64,000 bases of DNA, taken from NCBI GenBank assembly GCA_017849615.1, contig JAFIGS010000017.1, positions 62,001-126,000 of the forward strand. Direction: 5' to 3'. Below, in pieces: positions 32,440 through 41,186 of this stretch (position 1 is the first letter of the stretch; each line of letters begins with the position of its first letter). The DNA is from Pseudolabrys sp. Its GTDB lineage: Bacteria; Pseudomonadota; Alphaproteobacteria; Rhizobiales; Xanthobacteraceae. The position numbers and the translations under genes were made by a program. Under the pieces are notes generated by a model. It was not told the DNA's origin. It ran no database searches and worked only from the letters and a program-made list of their open reading frames with translations.

Positions 32440-33371
32440 GCGACATCGCCGCCATTCAATTCTCCGCCTATGGCGGCCCGGACGTCCTATCCGTCAATCG
32501 CATCGTGGCGCCGGCGGCCCGCGCCGGTGAAGTCGTGATCGATGTGCATGCCGCCAGCGTCAACCCCATCGACTGGAAGGTGCGCGCCGGTGTGTTGCGC
32601 AACATCGTTCCCGTGGCGTTTCCGATGACCACGGGCCGCGATGGCGCGGGCGTCATTGCCGCGGTCGGCGAAGGCGTCTCGACGGAACGCATCGGCCAGC
32701 GCGTTTGCTTCCTGGCCTCGCGCGGCGTCGGCACCTGGGCGGCGCGCATCGTACTGCCGGCGGCGCTCGCCGTACCGATCCCCGATGCGCTGTCGATGGC
32801 GGAGGCCGCGGCGCTGCCGCTCGGCGGCCTGAGTGCCTGGGCGGCACTGGCGTCTGCGGTTCCGGTGACCTCGGACATGAAAGTCCTCATCCATGCGGCT
32901 GCCGGCGGTGTCGGCTCGATGGCCGTCCAACTGGCCCGCTATCGCGGGGCTTACGTCGCCGCCACCTGCTCTGCCGCCAATGTCGGCTTCGTCAAATCGC
33001 TCGGCGCCAACTTGCCGATCGCCTACGATCAGGACGACTTCTCACAAGCCATTGCCGACGTGGACATCGTATTCGATACGCTGGGCGGCGACGTGCACCG
33101 CGCGAGCTACCGCGTACTGCGCAAGGGCGGCACCATGGTTTGTCTGGTCGCGGCCCCGTTCGAGAACGAAGCCGCGACCTACGGGGTCACGGTCAAGGTC
33201 GCGCAGGTAATGCCCGATCCGGAGGCGCTCGCGACACTTGTCGAACTGGCGGCTACCGGTGTCGTCAAGCCGACGGTGGGCAAGATCCTTGCCTTCAGCG
33301 AATTCGCCGACGCCCACCGGCTATCCGAGCGGGGCCATGGCCGTGGTAAGATTGTGCTGAGCCTGCGCTGA
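32436..33371 (+). CDS. Zinc-independent MDR family quinone oxidoreductase-like NADP-binding protein
   Basis: A 311-residue medium-chain dehydrogenase/reductase. GroES-like part: GGPDVLSVN, DVHAASVNPIDWKVRAG, GRDGAGVIAAVGEG. The nucleotide fold carries VLIHAAAGGVGSMAVQLAR and DIVFDTLGG. The structural-zinc Cys cluster and catalytic zinc ligands of alcohol dehydrogenases are absent, pointing to the quinone oxidoreductase/enoyl reductase branch. It overlaps the fused ATPase gene by four bases (ATGA), so it probably acts on the imported compound or a product of it. Confidence 0.93.
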   Translation: MSDIAAIQFSAYGGPDVLSVNRIVAPAARAGEVVIDVHAASVNPIDWKVRAGVLRNIVPVAFPMTTGRDGAGVIAAVGEGVSTERIGQRVCFLASRGVGTWAARIVLPAALAVPIPDALSMAEAAALPLGGLSAWAALASAVPVTSDMKVLIHAAAGGVGSMAVQLARYRGAYVAATCSAANVGFVKSLGANLPIAYDQDDFSQAIADVDIVFDTLGGDVHRASYRVLRKGGTMVCLVAAPFENEAATYGVTVKVAQVMPDPEALATLVELAATGVVKPTVGKILAFSEFADAHRLSERGHGRGKIVLSLR

Positions 33372-33474
33372 CGGCCGGCCCTTCGCGTGGACATTACCTG
33401 TCACCGCAGGCATCTGGGCCGACAATAGCAATCCGCATTCCGCCCTCCTGCCAGCCGAGTCTCTGGAATGGGCG

Positions 33475-33520
33475 CCCGCTTGACTGTTATCATGAGTTTT
33501 TCTTATGTAACATCAGCGGG
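33475..33520 (+). promoter_or_regulatory. Candidate promoter framed by inverted repeat, upstream of the AraC regulator
   Basis: TTGACT (33480-33485) and TATGTA (33504-33509), 18 bases apart, resemble -35 and -10 boxes. They sit between the inverted arms CCCGCT (33475-33480) and AGCGGG (33515-33520), in an AT-rich stretch directly before the AraC gene. A promoter with a flanking operator, perhaps for autoregulation, is plausible. Confidence 0.5.
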
Positions 33521-33546
33521 TTTTCGCCGTTATCGCACAGGCCGGA

Positions 33547-34407
33547 ATGTCGTCAGCGTTGCGCATCATTCACGGGACTTTCGGCCGTGTCGCCTTGCTC
33601 GACATGGACCGCTCGCTCGTGCGCCACGCTCACCCTCACTGCCATGTTTTGATCAAGGCGGATGGGGCGGATACGCAATTCACGGTCGGCGATAATCTCG
33701 TGCAACTCACCAACTCCCAGGCGGTGCTCGTCAACACCTGGGAGCCGCACGCTTACGTCCATTACCCGGAGCGGCCGCGGACGATCATTCTTGCGCTCTA
33801 TATCGAGCCGGATTGGCTCAAGGTCTTCCGGCCGAACTGGGCCGCAAGCGGCGCGCCGGGCTTCTTCGAGGCGCCGGCCGGGGAAGTGTCGCCGCGCATC
33901 CGGCGGCTGTCGATGGATCTCGCCGCGATGATGCTGGCGGACCCCGGGGCCGGAGCCGAGCAGGAGCAATTGCTGTCGGATCTGATGATTTCTGTGATCG
34001 AGCGTTTCACGCCCTGGCGAACGCTGTCGCGCAGCCTCGCCGATGTCGACCGCAACCGCGACCGGTTCGACTGGCGCATTCGCCGGGCCGTGACCCTGAT
34101 GCGCGCCGATCCGGCGGTTGCGTGCGACATCGACACACTCGCCAGGGAGGCGGGGCTGTCGAGGGCCCATTTCTATCGGCTCTTCGAGCGCTCCACCCGC
34201 ATGACGCCGCATGTTTATCTCAACCTGCTGCGTATGGAGTTGGCCGTCGGGTCCGTGGTGCACAGCAACAACAGCTTCGCGGTGGTGAGCGACAAGCTCG
34301 GCTTCAGCGCGCCGGGGCACTTCACCCGTTTCTTCCGCGACCATGCCGGGGTGACCCCGAGCGAGTTCCGCCAGGTCGCGCGCATGGGTTCGCCGGTCGG
34401 CGCCTGA
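33547..34407 (+). CDS. AraC-family transcriptional regulator
   Basis: A 286-residue regulator. The N-terminal half is a cupin-like sensor (HAHPHCHVLIKADG, QAVLVNTWEPHAYVHYP). The C-terminal AraC DNA-binding domain (about 175-280) contains IDTLAREAGLSRAHFYRLFERSTRMTPHVYLNLLRME and the second helix-turn-helix ending GFSAPGHFTRFFRDHAGVTPSEFR. It precedes, on the same strand and by 124 bases, the Mo-hydroxylase/CoA-ligase/Liv operon that it most likely controls. Confidence 0.95.
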   Translation: MSSALRIIHGTFGRVALLDMDRSLVRHAHPHCHVLIKADGADTQFTVGDNLVQLTNSQAVLVNTWEPHAYVHYPERPRTIILALYIEPDWLKVFRPNWAASGAPGFFEAPAGEVSPRIRRLSMDLAAMMLADPGAGAEQEQLLSDLMISVIERFTPWRTLSRSLADVDRNRDRFDWRIRRAVTLMRADPAVACDIDTLAREAGLSRAHFYRLFERSTRMTPHVYLNLLRMELAVGSVVHSNNSFAVVSDKLGFSAPGHFTRFFRDHAGVTPSEFRQVARMGSPVGA

Positions 34408-34531
34408 CTTTTCGCCAAATGAGATTCCTCGGTAAGCCATGAGACGGCTCGGCATCGTCACGCCCGCACGGCCGTGAAAGCTTGCCCCCCCTGCGCGCCA
34501 TTTCAAGAGCGCGTCGAGGGATCGTCCGGGA

Positions 34532-37468
34532 ATGTCGTCTGTCGCTAACAGCACCCAGTGGTGCGGCCAATCGGTCGAGCGCGTCGAGGATGCCGCGCTG
34601 CTGACGGGCCGCGGGCGCTTCATCGACGATCTCGGCGTCAAGCCCGGCACGCTGCACGCCGCCATCCTGCGCTCGCCGCACGCCCATGCCCGCCTCGCCG
34701 CCATCCGCACCGACGCCGCCCGCGCGCTGCCGGGCGTCGCCGCAGTGCTGACCGGCGCCGATATCCGGACGCTGTCGTCGAGCCTCGTCGTCGGCGTCAA
34801 GGCGCCGGTCGAATGCTGGCCGATCGCCACCGACCGCGTGCGCTATGTCGGCGAGCCGGTCGCCGTCGTCGTCGCCGCCAGCCGCTATGTCGCCGAGGAC
34901 GCGCTCGATCTCATCGACATCGACTACGAGCCCCTGCCCGCCATCGTCGATCCGGTCGCCGCGCTCGATCCCGCCGCGCCGGTCCTGCATGACGGCCTCG
35001 GCGCCAACCTCGCCAGCGAGCGGGCGTTCCGCTACGGCGACCCCGAGCAGGCCTTCGCCGCGGCCGCGCACCGCATCGCCGTCACCATCCGCTATCCGCG
35101 CAATTCCTGCACGCCGATGGAGACCTACGGCCTCGTCGCCGAATACGACGCCGCCGAGGACGCCTATGACGTGCTCGCCAATTTCATGGGCCCGTTCAGC
35201 CTGCACGCCGTGATGGCGCGCGCGCTCAAGGTGCCGGGCAACCGCTTTCGCCTGCGCACGCCGCCGGATTCCGGCGGCAGCTTCGGCGTCAAGCAGGGCG
35301 TGTTTCCCTACATCGTCCTCATCGGCGTCGCCGCGCGCGTCACCGGACGCCCGGTGAAATGGATCGAGGACCGCCTCGAACATCTGGCCGCCTCGGTATC
35401 CGCCACCAACCGCGTCACCACGCTGGAAGCCGCGGTCGATGCCGACGGCCGCGTCCGCGCGCTGGCCTGGGACCAGCTCGAAGACGTCGGCGCCCATATC
35501 CGCGCGCCGGAGCCGGCCACGCTCTACCGCATGCACGGTAATCTGACCGGCGCCTACGACATCCACCATGTCTCGGTGCGCAACCGCGTCGTGCTGACCA
35601 ACAAGATGCCGACCGGGCTCAATCGCGGCTTCGGCGGCCCACAGGTCTATTACGCGCTCGAGCGGCTGATGCAGCGCATCGCCGTCGAGCTCGAGCTCGA
35701 TCCCGTCGACGTCATCCGCCGCAATCTCATCCCCTCGGGCCGCTTCCCCTATCGCACCGCGACCGGCGCCCTGCTCGACTCCGGCGATTACGTGAAGGCT
35801 TTCGACATCGCGCTGAAGGACGGGGCGTTCGCCTCGCTGCGCGAGCGCCAGGCCAAGGCCCGCGCCGAGGGCCGCCTCTATGGCATCGGCCTCACTGCCG
35901 CGGTCGAGCCCTCGGTGTCCAACATGGGCTACATCACCACGGCGCTGACGCCGCAGGAGCGTCGCAAGGCCGGCCCGAAGAACGGCGCGCAGGCGACTGC
36001 CACGGTCTCGCTCGATCCGCTCGGCGGCGTCACCGTCAATGTCGCTTCGGTACCGCAGGGCCAGGGCCATCGCACGGTGCTGGCGCAGATCGTCGCCGAC
36101 GATCTCGGCCTCATGCCCGCCGATATCCGCGTCGTCACCGATTTCGACTCCGGCCGCGATGCCTGGTCGATTGCTTCGGGCAACTATTCGAGCCGCTTCG
36201 CCGCGGCGGTCGGCGGCGCCGCCAAGCTCGCCAGCGGCAGGATCAAGGCCAGGCTCGCGCGCATGGCCGCGGCGCAGCTCAATGTCGGCGTTGACGAGAT
36301 CGAATTCGCCGCCGGCAAGGTGCGCGCCCGCGGCAATCCCGACAACGCCCTGCCTTTCACGCGCCTCGCCGCCACCAGCCACTGGTCGCCCGGTCTTGTG
36401 CCGGTAGAGAACCAGGCCTTGCGCGAGACCGCCTTCTGGTCGCCGCCGGAGCTGACCGCGCCGACCGAAGGCGATGAGATCAATTCCTCGCTCTGCCACG
36501 GCTTCATCTTCGACTTCTGCGGCGTCGAGATCGACCGCGTCACCGGCGCGGCGCGGATCGACACATACGTCACCATGCACGACTGCGGCACCATCCTGCA
36601 TCCCGGCATGGTTGCCGGCCAGGTGACGGGCGGCTTCGCCCACGCGGTGGGCGCCGCGCTCTATGAAGAATTTGCCTATGGCGACGACGGCAGCTTCCTC
36701 ACCGGCACCTTCGCCGACTATCTCGTGCCGACGGCGATGGAGATCCCCGCGCCGCTCATCCTGCATCTCGAGACACCTTCGCCCTTCACGCCGCTCGGCG
36801 CCAAGGGCGTCGGCGAAGGCAATTGCATGTCGACGCCGGTGTGCCTCGCCAATGCGGTCGCCGATGCGCTCGATCTCGACGCCATCGACCTGCCGCTGAC
36901 ACCGGCGAAACTCGCCGGCCACATCCACGGCGCCGAGCGCGCGCCGCCGCAGCGGCCAGCCGCGGCGAGGACCGGCAAGGGCCGCGCGCTGCACGGCGTC
37001 GGCGAAGCCCGCGTCGATGCTCCGCCGGAGACGGTGTGGCGCATGCTGCTCGATCCCGGCACGCTCGCCGCCATCATTCCCGGCGCGCACGGCGTCGCGA
37101 AAGTGTCCGACACGCATTTCCGCGCCGACGTGACGCTCGGCGTCGGCCCGGTCACCGGGCGCTACAAGGCGGACATCAGGCTGTCGGATCTCGATGCCCC
37201 CCGCGCGGTCACGCTGATCGGCGTTGTCACCGGCGCGCTCGGCGACGCCCGCGGCGCCGGCCGCATCACGCTGACGGCGGATGCCGGCGGCACCAGGGTC
37301 ACCTACGACTATGACGCCGAGATCGGCGGAAAGGTCGCCTCCATCGGCGGCCGCCTGCTCGACGGCGCCGCGAAGGTCGTCATCCGGCAGTTCTTCGCCG
37401 CGCTGGTGCGTCACACCGGCGGCGCGAAGCCCGGCTTCCTCGCCCGTCTGTTCGGGAGGGGCGCATGA
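34532..37468 (+). CDS. Molybdenum hydroxylase large subunit fused to a C-terminal CoxG-like SRPBCC domain
   Basis: A 978-residue protein, about 200 longer than a normal CoxL-type subunit. Residues 1 to about 800 are the Mo subunit: RVEDAALLTGRGRFIDD at the start, DSGGSFGVKQG, GLNRGFGGPQ, VPQGQGHRTVL and the catalytic Glu in GVGEGNCMS near 760. After a Pro/Ala linker, about 825-960 match the CoxG (CO dehydrogenase subunit G, SRPBCC) fold: GEARVDAPPETVWRMLLDPGTLAAIIPG, VGPVTGRYKADI, IGGKVASIGGRLLDGAAKVV. CoxG is normally separate and tied to cofactor insertion or membrane anchoring. No CODH-type AYxCSFR loop is present. First of three overlapping subunit genes. Confidence 0.94.
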   Translation: MSSVANSTQWCGQSVERVEDAALLTGRGRFIDDLGVKPGTLHAAILRSPHAHARLAAIRTDAARALPGVAAVLTGADIRTLSSSLVVGVKAPVECWPIATDRVRYVGEPVAVVVAASRYVAEDALDLIDIDYEPLPAIVDPVAALDPAAPVLHDGLGANLASERAFRYGDPEQAFAAAAHRIAVTIRYPRNSCTPMETYGLVAEYDAAEDAYDVLANFMGPFSLHAVMARALKVPGNRFRLRTPPDSGGSFGVKQGVFPYIVLIGVAARVTGRPVKWIEDRLEHLAASVSATNRVTTLEAAVDADGRVRALAWDQLEDVGAHIRAPEPATLYRMHGNLTGAYDIHHVSVRNRVVLTNKMPTGLNRGFGGPQVYYALERLMQRIAVELELDPVDVIRRNLIPSGRFPYRTATGALLDSGDYVKAFDIALKDGAFASLRERQAKARAEGRLYGIGLTAAVEPSVSNMGYITTALTPQERRKAGPKNGAQATATVSLDPLGGVTVNVASVPQGQGHRTVLAQIVADDLGLMPADIRVVTDFDSGRDAWSIASGNYSSRFAAAVGGAAKLASGRIKARLARMAAAQLNVGVDEIEFAAGKVRARGNPDNALPFTRLAATSHWSPGLVPVENQALRETAFWSPPELTAPTEGDEINSSLCHGFIFDFCGVEIDRVTGAARIDTYVTMHDCGTILHPGMVAGQVTGGFAHAVGAALYEEFAYGDDGSFLTGTFADYLVPTAMEIPAPLILHLETPSPFTPLGAKGVGEGNCMSTPVCLANAVADALDLDAIDLPLTPAKLAGHIHGAERAPPQRPAAARTGKGRALHGVGEARVDAPPETVWRMLLDPGTLAAIIPGAHGVAKVSDTHFRADVTLGVGPVTGRYKADIRLSDLDAPRAVTLIGVVTGALGDARGAGRITLTADAGGTRVTYDYDAEIGGKVASIGGRLLDGAAKVVIRQFFAALVRHTGGAKPGFLARLFGRGA

Positions 37469-38292
37469 AGCCCGCCCGCTTCGACTACATCCGCGCAGGC
37501 GATATCGCCGAGGCGCACGCAGCGCTCGCCGACCACGGCAACGACGCGCGCATCATCGCCGGCGGCCAGACCTTGATGCCGATGCTGTCGATGCGGCTGG
37601 TGCGGCCGAAGATCGTCGTCGACATCATGCATGTCGCCGCACTGCACGGCATTGCCGCCAGCGGCGCCGACATCCGCATCGGCGCCGGCGTCCGGCAAGC
37701 CGAACTGCTGGCATGGCCCGGCCTTGCCGAGCACCTGCCGCTGCTGCATGCCGCCCTGCCCTGGGTCGGCCACGCGCAGACGCGCAGCCGCGGCACCGTC
37801 TGCGGCTCGGCCGCGCATGCCGATCCCAGCGCCGAGATCCCGCTTTGCCTTCTGGCGCTCGACGCCACCCTTGAACTGTCGTCGCGCCGCGGCCGCCGCC
37901 GCGTGACAGCCGCCGACTTCTTTACCGGCATGATGACGACGGCGCGCGCCGACAACGAATTGATCGAGGCCGTGCGCATTCCAAAGAAGCCGGCCGGCGC
38001 CGGCTATGCCTTCAACGAATTCGGCCGCCGCCATGGCGATTTCGCCATCGTCGCCTGCGCGGCTGTCGCCAGCGGCGACACCACCCGCCTCGCCGTCGGC
38101 GGTGTCGCCGATACGCCGGCCCTGCACGAGCTCGGCGCGCTCGGCGGCAAGGAACTGGACGACGCCCTCGACGCCTTCGCCTGGGCGCTCGACGCGCGCG
38201 ACGATCTGCACGCCACCGCCCGCTATCGCCGTGAGCTGGTGCGCCGGATGGGCCGAGCCACCATCGAGGAGGCGCGCGCATGCCGAGACTGA
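37465..38292 (+). CDS. Molybdenum hydroxylase FAD-binding medium subunit (CoxM family)
   Basis: A 275-residue FAD subunit. FAD contacts are IIAGGQTLMPMLSMRL and SRGTVCGSAAHADPSAE; the C-terminal part has FNEFGRRHGDFAIVACAA. It overlaps the fused large subunit gene by four bases and the 2Fe-2S gene by 13, so the three subunits should be made together. Order here is large-medium-small, unlike the minus-strand operon. Confidence 0.94.
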   Translation: MKPARFDYIRAGDIAEAHAALADHGNDARIIAGGQTLMPMLSMRLVRPKIVVDIMHVAALHGIAASGADIRIGAGVRQAELLAWPGLAEHLPLLHAALPWVGHAQTRSRGTVCGSAAHADPSAEIPLCLLALDATLELSSRRGRRRVTAADFFTGMMTTARADNELIEAVRIPKKPAGAGYAFNEFGRRHGDFAIVACAAVASGDTTRLAVGGVADTPALHELGALGGKELDDALDAFAWALDARDDLHATARYRRELVRRMGRATIEEARACRD

Positions 38293-38789
38293 GCGCCGCC
38301 GAGCGTCACACCGTGCGCTTCACCCTCAATGGCCGCGCCGTCGAGGCGCAGGCCGAGCCGCGCATGCTGCTCACCGACTTCCTGCGCCACGAACTCGGCG
38401 CGACCGGCACGCATGTCGGCTGCGAGCACGGCGTCTGCGGCGCCTGTACCGTGGAGATCGACGGCGTTCCGGCGCGCTCCTGCCTCACCCTGGCGGTGCA
38501 GGCCGACGGCGCCACGATCCGCACCGTCGAGGGCCTCGCGCCCGAACCGGGACGGCTGTCGGTCCTGCAGGAAGCGTTCCGTCGCCACCACGCCTTGCAG
38601 TGCGGCTTCTGCACGGCCGGCATCCTGATGTCGCTCGACAGCTATCTGCGGAGTCAGCCCGACCCCAGCGAACAGGATCTGCGCGAGTTCCTGGGCGGCC
38701 ATATCTGCCGCTGCACCGGCTACGTCCCCATCATGGCCGCGGCCATGGATGCGGCAAAAAGACTGCGGGAGTCTCCTTCCGATGTTTGA
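38280..38789 (+). CDS. Molybdenum hydroxylase 2Fe-2S subunit (CoxS family)
   Basis: A 169-residue two-cluster ferredoxin subunit. The first cluster uses Cys48, 53, 56 and 68, the second Cys108, 111, 143 and 145. The usual CGFCTPG reads CGFCTAG here. A short N-terminal extension (about ten residues) precedes VRFTLNGR. The gene overlaps its neighbours on both sides. Confidence 0.95.
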   Translation: MPRLSAAERHTVRFTLNGRAVEAQAEPRMLLTDFLRHELGATGTHVGCEHGVCGACTVEIDGVPARSCLTLAVQADGATIRTVEGLAPEPGRLSVLQEAFRRHHALQCGFCTAGILMSLDSYLRSQPDPSEQDLREFLGGHICRCTGYVPIMAAAMDAAKRLRESPSDV

Positions 38790-40323
38790 TCTCGGCAACA
38801 GCTTTATCGGCAGCGTGGAGCGCGACCCCCGCGCGCTCGCCATCGTCGACGGCGATCTGCGTCTCACCTATGCCGATTGGTATGCGCGCATCTCGTCCGT
38901 CGTCGCGGCCTTCGATGAACTCGGCCTGATACCGGGTGACCATGTCGTCACCGTGCTGCAGAACCGCTGGGAAGCCGCGACGCTGCATTGGGCCTGCCAG
39001 TTCGCCGGCATCGTCATCACGCCGATCAACTGGCGGTCCAAGGCCGACGAGATCGACTTTTGCGTCGAGAACTCCGAGGCCAAGGCCGTGGTGTTCGAGG
39101 CGGTGTCGGCCGAGGCCGTCCGCCTCTCGACCGAAGCCAGGAGCCGTATCCGTATCGCGATCGATATCGCGCAGGATGACGAGGTGAAATTCGCCGGCAT
39201 GCTTGCTCGTCCGGCGGCGCCGGTACAGCCGCGCGTCGGCGCCGACGCCTGGTCGGTGATGCTCTACACGTCGGGCACCACGGCGAAGCCGAAAGGCGTG
39301 CCCCGCCGCCAGCGCGCCGAACGGGCCGCGGCAATCGCCCATGTCGCGCAGAACCAGTATTCCAACGGCGAACGCACCCTCGGCGTCATGCCGCTCTACC
39401 ACACCATGGGTGTGCGCTCGCTGCTCGCCATGTCGCTGATCGCCGGCGCCTTCGTCTGCCTGCCGCGCTTCGATGTCGCCAGGGCGTTGAAGCTGATCGA
39501 GGCGGAGAAGATCACCAATCTCTATCTGGTGCCGACGCTCTACCACGACCTCATCCACAACGACGTTTTCGCCGGCACGGATATCTCTTCGGTCCGGAAG
39601 CTCGGCTTCGCCGGCGCCTCGATGACCGACGGGCTGCTCAAGGAACTCGACGCGGCCTTCAGGCCCGACTTGTTCGTCAATCACTACGGCTCATCGGAAA
39701 TCTACACTTTCACCATCGACCAGAACGCGCCGAAGAAGCCGGGTTCGGCCGGCCGCGCCGGCATCAACCAGCGCATCCGCGTGGCGAAGCTCAACGCGGT
39801 CGGCCCCGAAGACACCGCCGACGTCGGCGAGGAAGGCGAAATCATCGCCCATCTCGCCAGCGACGAGGCCTTTGAAGGCTACTGGCGCCGTCCGGAATCG
39901 GACGCCAAGGCGTTGCGGCAGGGTTGGTACTTCACCGGCGACACCGGCTATGTCGACAAGGATGGCGACCTGTTCGTCACCGGACGCGCCGACGACATGA
40001 TCATCACCGGCGGAGAAAACGTGTCTCCGATCGAGATCGAAAGCTGCCTGTCGCTGCATCCCTCCGTGTTCGAAGTCGCCGTGGTCGGCCTGCCGCACGA
40101 GCGCTGGGGCAAGATCATCGCCGCCTTCATCAAGCGCAGCGCCCCGGTCACCGGTGAGGAGCTTGACGAGTTCTGCCGAACCTCCGGCCTCGCCAACTTC
40201 AAGCGTCCGCGCCAGTACGTCTTCGTCAACGAAATCCCGAAATCCCCGGTCGGAAAACTCCTGCGCCGCAAGCTGGTGGCAGGCGAGTTCGCGCCCGAAG
40301 GTCAACAAGGAACCGCAGCATGA
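38782..40323 (+). CDS. AMP-dependent acyl-CoA synthetase/ligase
   Basis: A 513-residue adenylate-forming enzyme. The P-loop is LYTSGTTAKPKG, A5 is NHYGSSEIYTF, the A7-A8 region GWYFTGDTGYVDKDGDLFVTGRADDMIITGGENVSP and the catalytic Lys is in PKSPVGKLLRRKL. It activates a carboxylic acid to its CoA thioester. The ATG at 38782 with GGAG upstream overlaps the 2Fe-2S gene by eight bases; an earlier in-frame ATG at 38749 is less likely. Lying between a Mo hydroxylase and an enoyl-CoA hydratase, it may activate an aromatic or alicyclic acid taken up by the Liv importer downstream. Confidence 0.95.
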   Translation: MFDLGNSFIGSVERDPRALAIVDGDLRLTYADWYARISSVVAAFDELGLIPGDHVVTVLQNRWEAATLHWACQFAGIVITPINWRSKADEIDFCVENSEAKAVVFEAVSAEAVRLSTEARSRIRIAIDIAQDDEVKFAGMLARPAAPVQPRVGADAWSVMLYTSGTTAKPKGVPRRQRAERAAAIAHVAQNQYSNGERTLGVMPLYHTMGVRSLLAMSLIAGAFVCLPRFDVARALKLIEAEKITNLYLVPTLYHDLIHNDVFAGTDISSVRKLGFAGASMTDGLLKELDAAFRPDLFVNHYGSSEIYTFTIDQNAPKKPGSAGRAGINQRIRVAKLNAVGPEDTADVGEEGEIIAHLASDEAFEGYWRRPESDAKALRQGWYFTGDTGYVDKDGDLFVTGRADDMIITGGENVSPIEIESCLSLHPSVFEVAVVGLPHERWGKIIAAFIKRSAPVTGEELDEFCRTSGLANFKRPRQYVFVNEIPKSPVGKLLRRKLVAGEFAPEGQQGTAA

Positions 40324-41123
40324 CCGTTATGTCTTTCCCCGATCCCCGTCTGGCCAAGCTCAACGGCTTCTCGGTCGAACTCGACGAGGCGAAGCAGCGC
40401 GCCGACATCGTGCTGCAGCGCCCGCCCCTCAACGTCATCGAGATGCCGCAGCGCGATCAGATTCGCCTGGTGTTCGAGGCGCTCGACGAGGACGAGCGCG
40501 TGCGCATCATCGTGCTGCGCGCCGTCGGCGAACATTTCTCCTCCGGCGGCAACATCAAGGGCTTTCTCGAAGCCTCGCCAGAACATGTCTCGAAGCTGGC
40601 CTGGAACATGGCCGCGCCGGCGCGCTGCTCAAAGCCGGTGATCGCCGCCAACCGCGGCTACTGCTTTGGCGTCGGTTTTGAGATCTCGCTCGCCTGTGAC
40701 TTCCGCATCGTGTCGGAGACCTGCCAGTACGCCCTGCCCGAGCAGAAGCTCGGCCAGATCCCCGGCTCCGGCGGTTCGGCGCGGCTGCAGAAGATGGTCG
40801 GCATTACCCGCACCAAGGACATCGTGATGCGCAGCAAGCGCATTCCCGGAAAGCAGGCCTATGAGTGGGGCGTCGCCACCGAATGCGTGGCCGATGACAA
40901 ACTGGAAGCCGCGACCGACGCCCTGGTCGATGAACTGCTGACCTTCTCGCCGATCGCGCAGCGCACCGCCAAGAAGCTGCTCAACGACACCGAGGATTCC
41001 ACGCTCGCCATCGCCATCGAGCTGGAAGGCCACTGCTACAGCCGCCTGCGGCAGTCGCACGACTTCAAGGAAGGCGTCGAAGCCTTCCACGCCAAGCGGC
41101 CGGCGAAGTTCACCGGCACCTGA
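40320..41123 (+). CDS. Enoyl-CoA hydratase/isomerase family protein
   Basis: A 267-residue crotonase-fold enzyme. Oxyanion-hole segments are FSSGGNIKGF and RGYCFGVGFEISLACDFRI; PEQKLGQIPGSGGSARLQKMVG holds the active-site Glu position. The N-terminus is about 25 residues longer than usual. Hydration, isomerisation or ring cleavage of the CoA ester made by the ligase is likely; overlap with the ligase gene by four bases supports a shared path. Confidence 0.94.
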   Translation: MTVMSFPDPRLAKLNGFSVELDEAKQRADIVLQRPPLNVIEMPQRDQIRLVFEALDEDERVRIIVLRAVGEHFSSGGNIKGFLEASPEHVSKLAWNMAAPARCSKPVIAANRGYCFGVGFEISLACDFRIVSETCQYALPEQKLGQIPGSGGSARLQKMVGITRTKDIVMRSKRIPGKQAYEWGVATECVADDKLEAATDALVDELLTFSPIAQRTAKKLLNDTEDSTLAIAIELEGHCYSRLRQSHDFKEGVEAFHAKRPAKFTGT

Positions 41124-41186
41124 TCGATACGAAGCGAAGAAAGACAGCGGCAACCGCCGCAATAAGCAAACCCAAGGGAGGAAACG

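Noticed and set aside
34322-37414. A 1030-codon minus-strand frame opposite the CoxL-CoxG fusion
   Set aside because: Shadow of a high-GC coding sequence; the plus strand carries the full Mo-hydroxylase motif set.
34532-38789. Naming the second Mo-hydroxylase set as 4-hydroxybenzoyl-CoA reductase
   Set aside because: A CoA ligase is present, but the medium subunit is of normal length and shows no extra four-cysteine insert for the 4Fe-4S cluster typical of HcrB.
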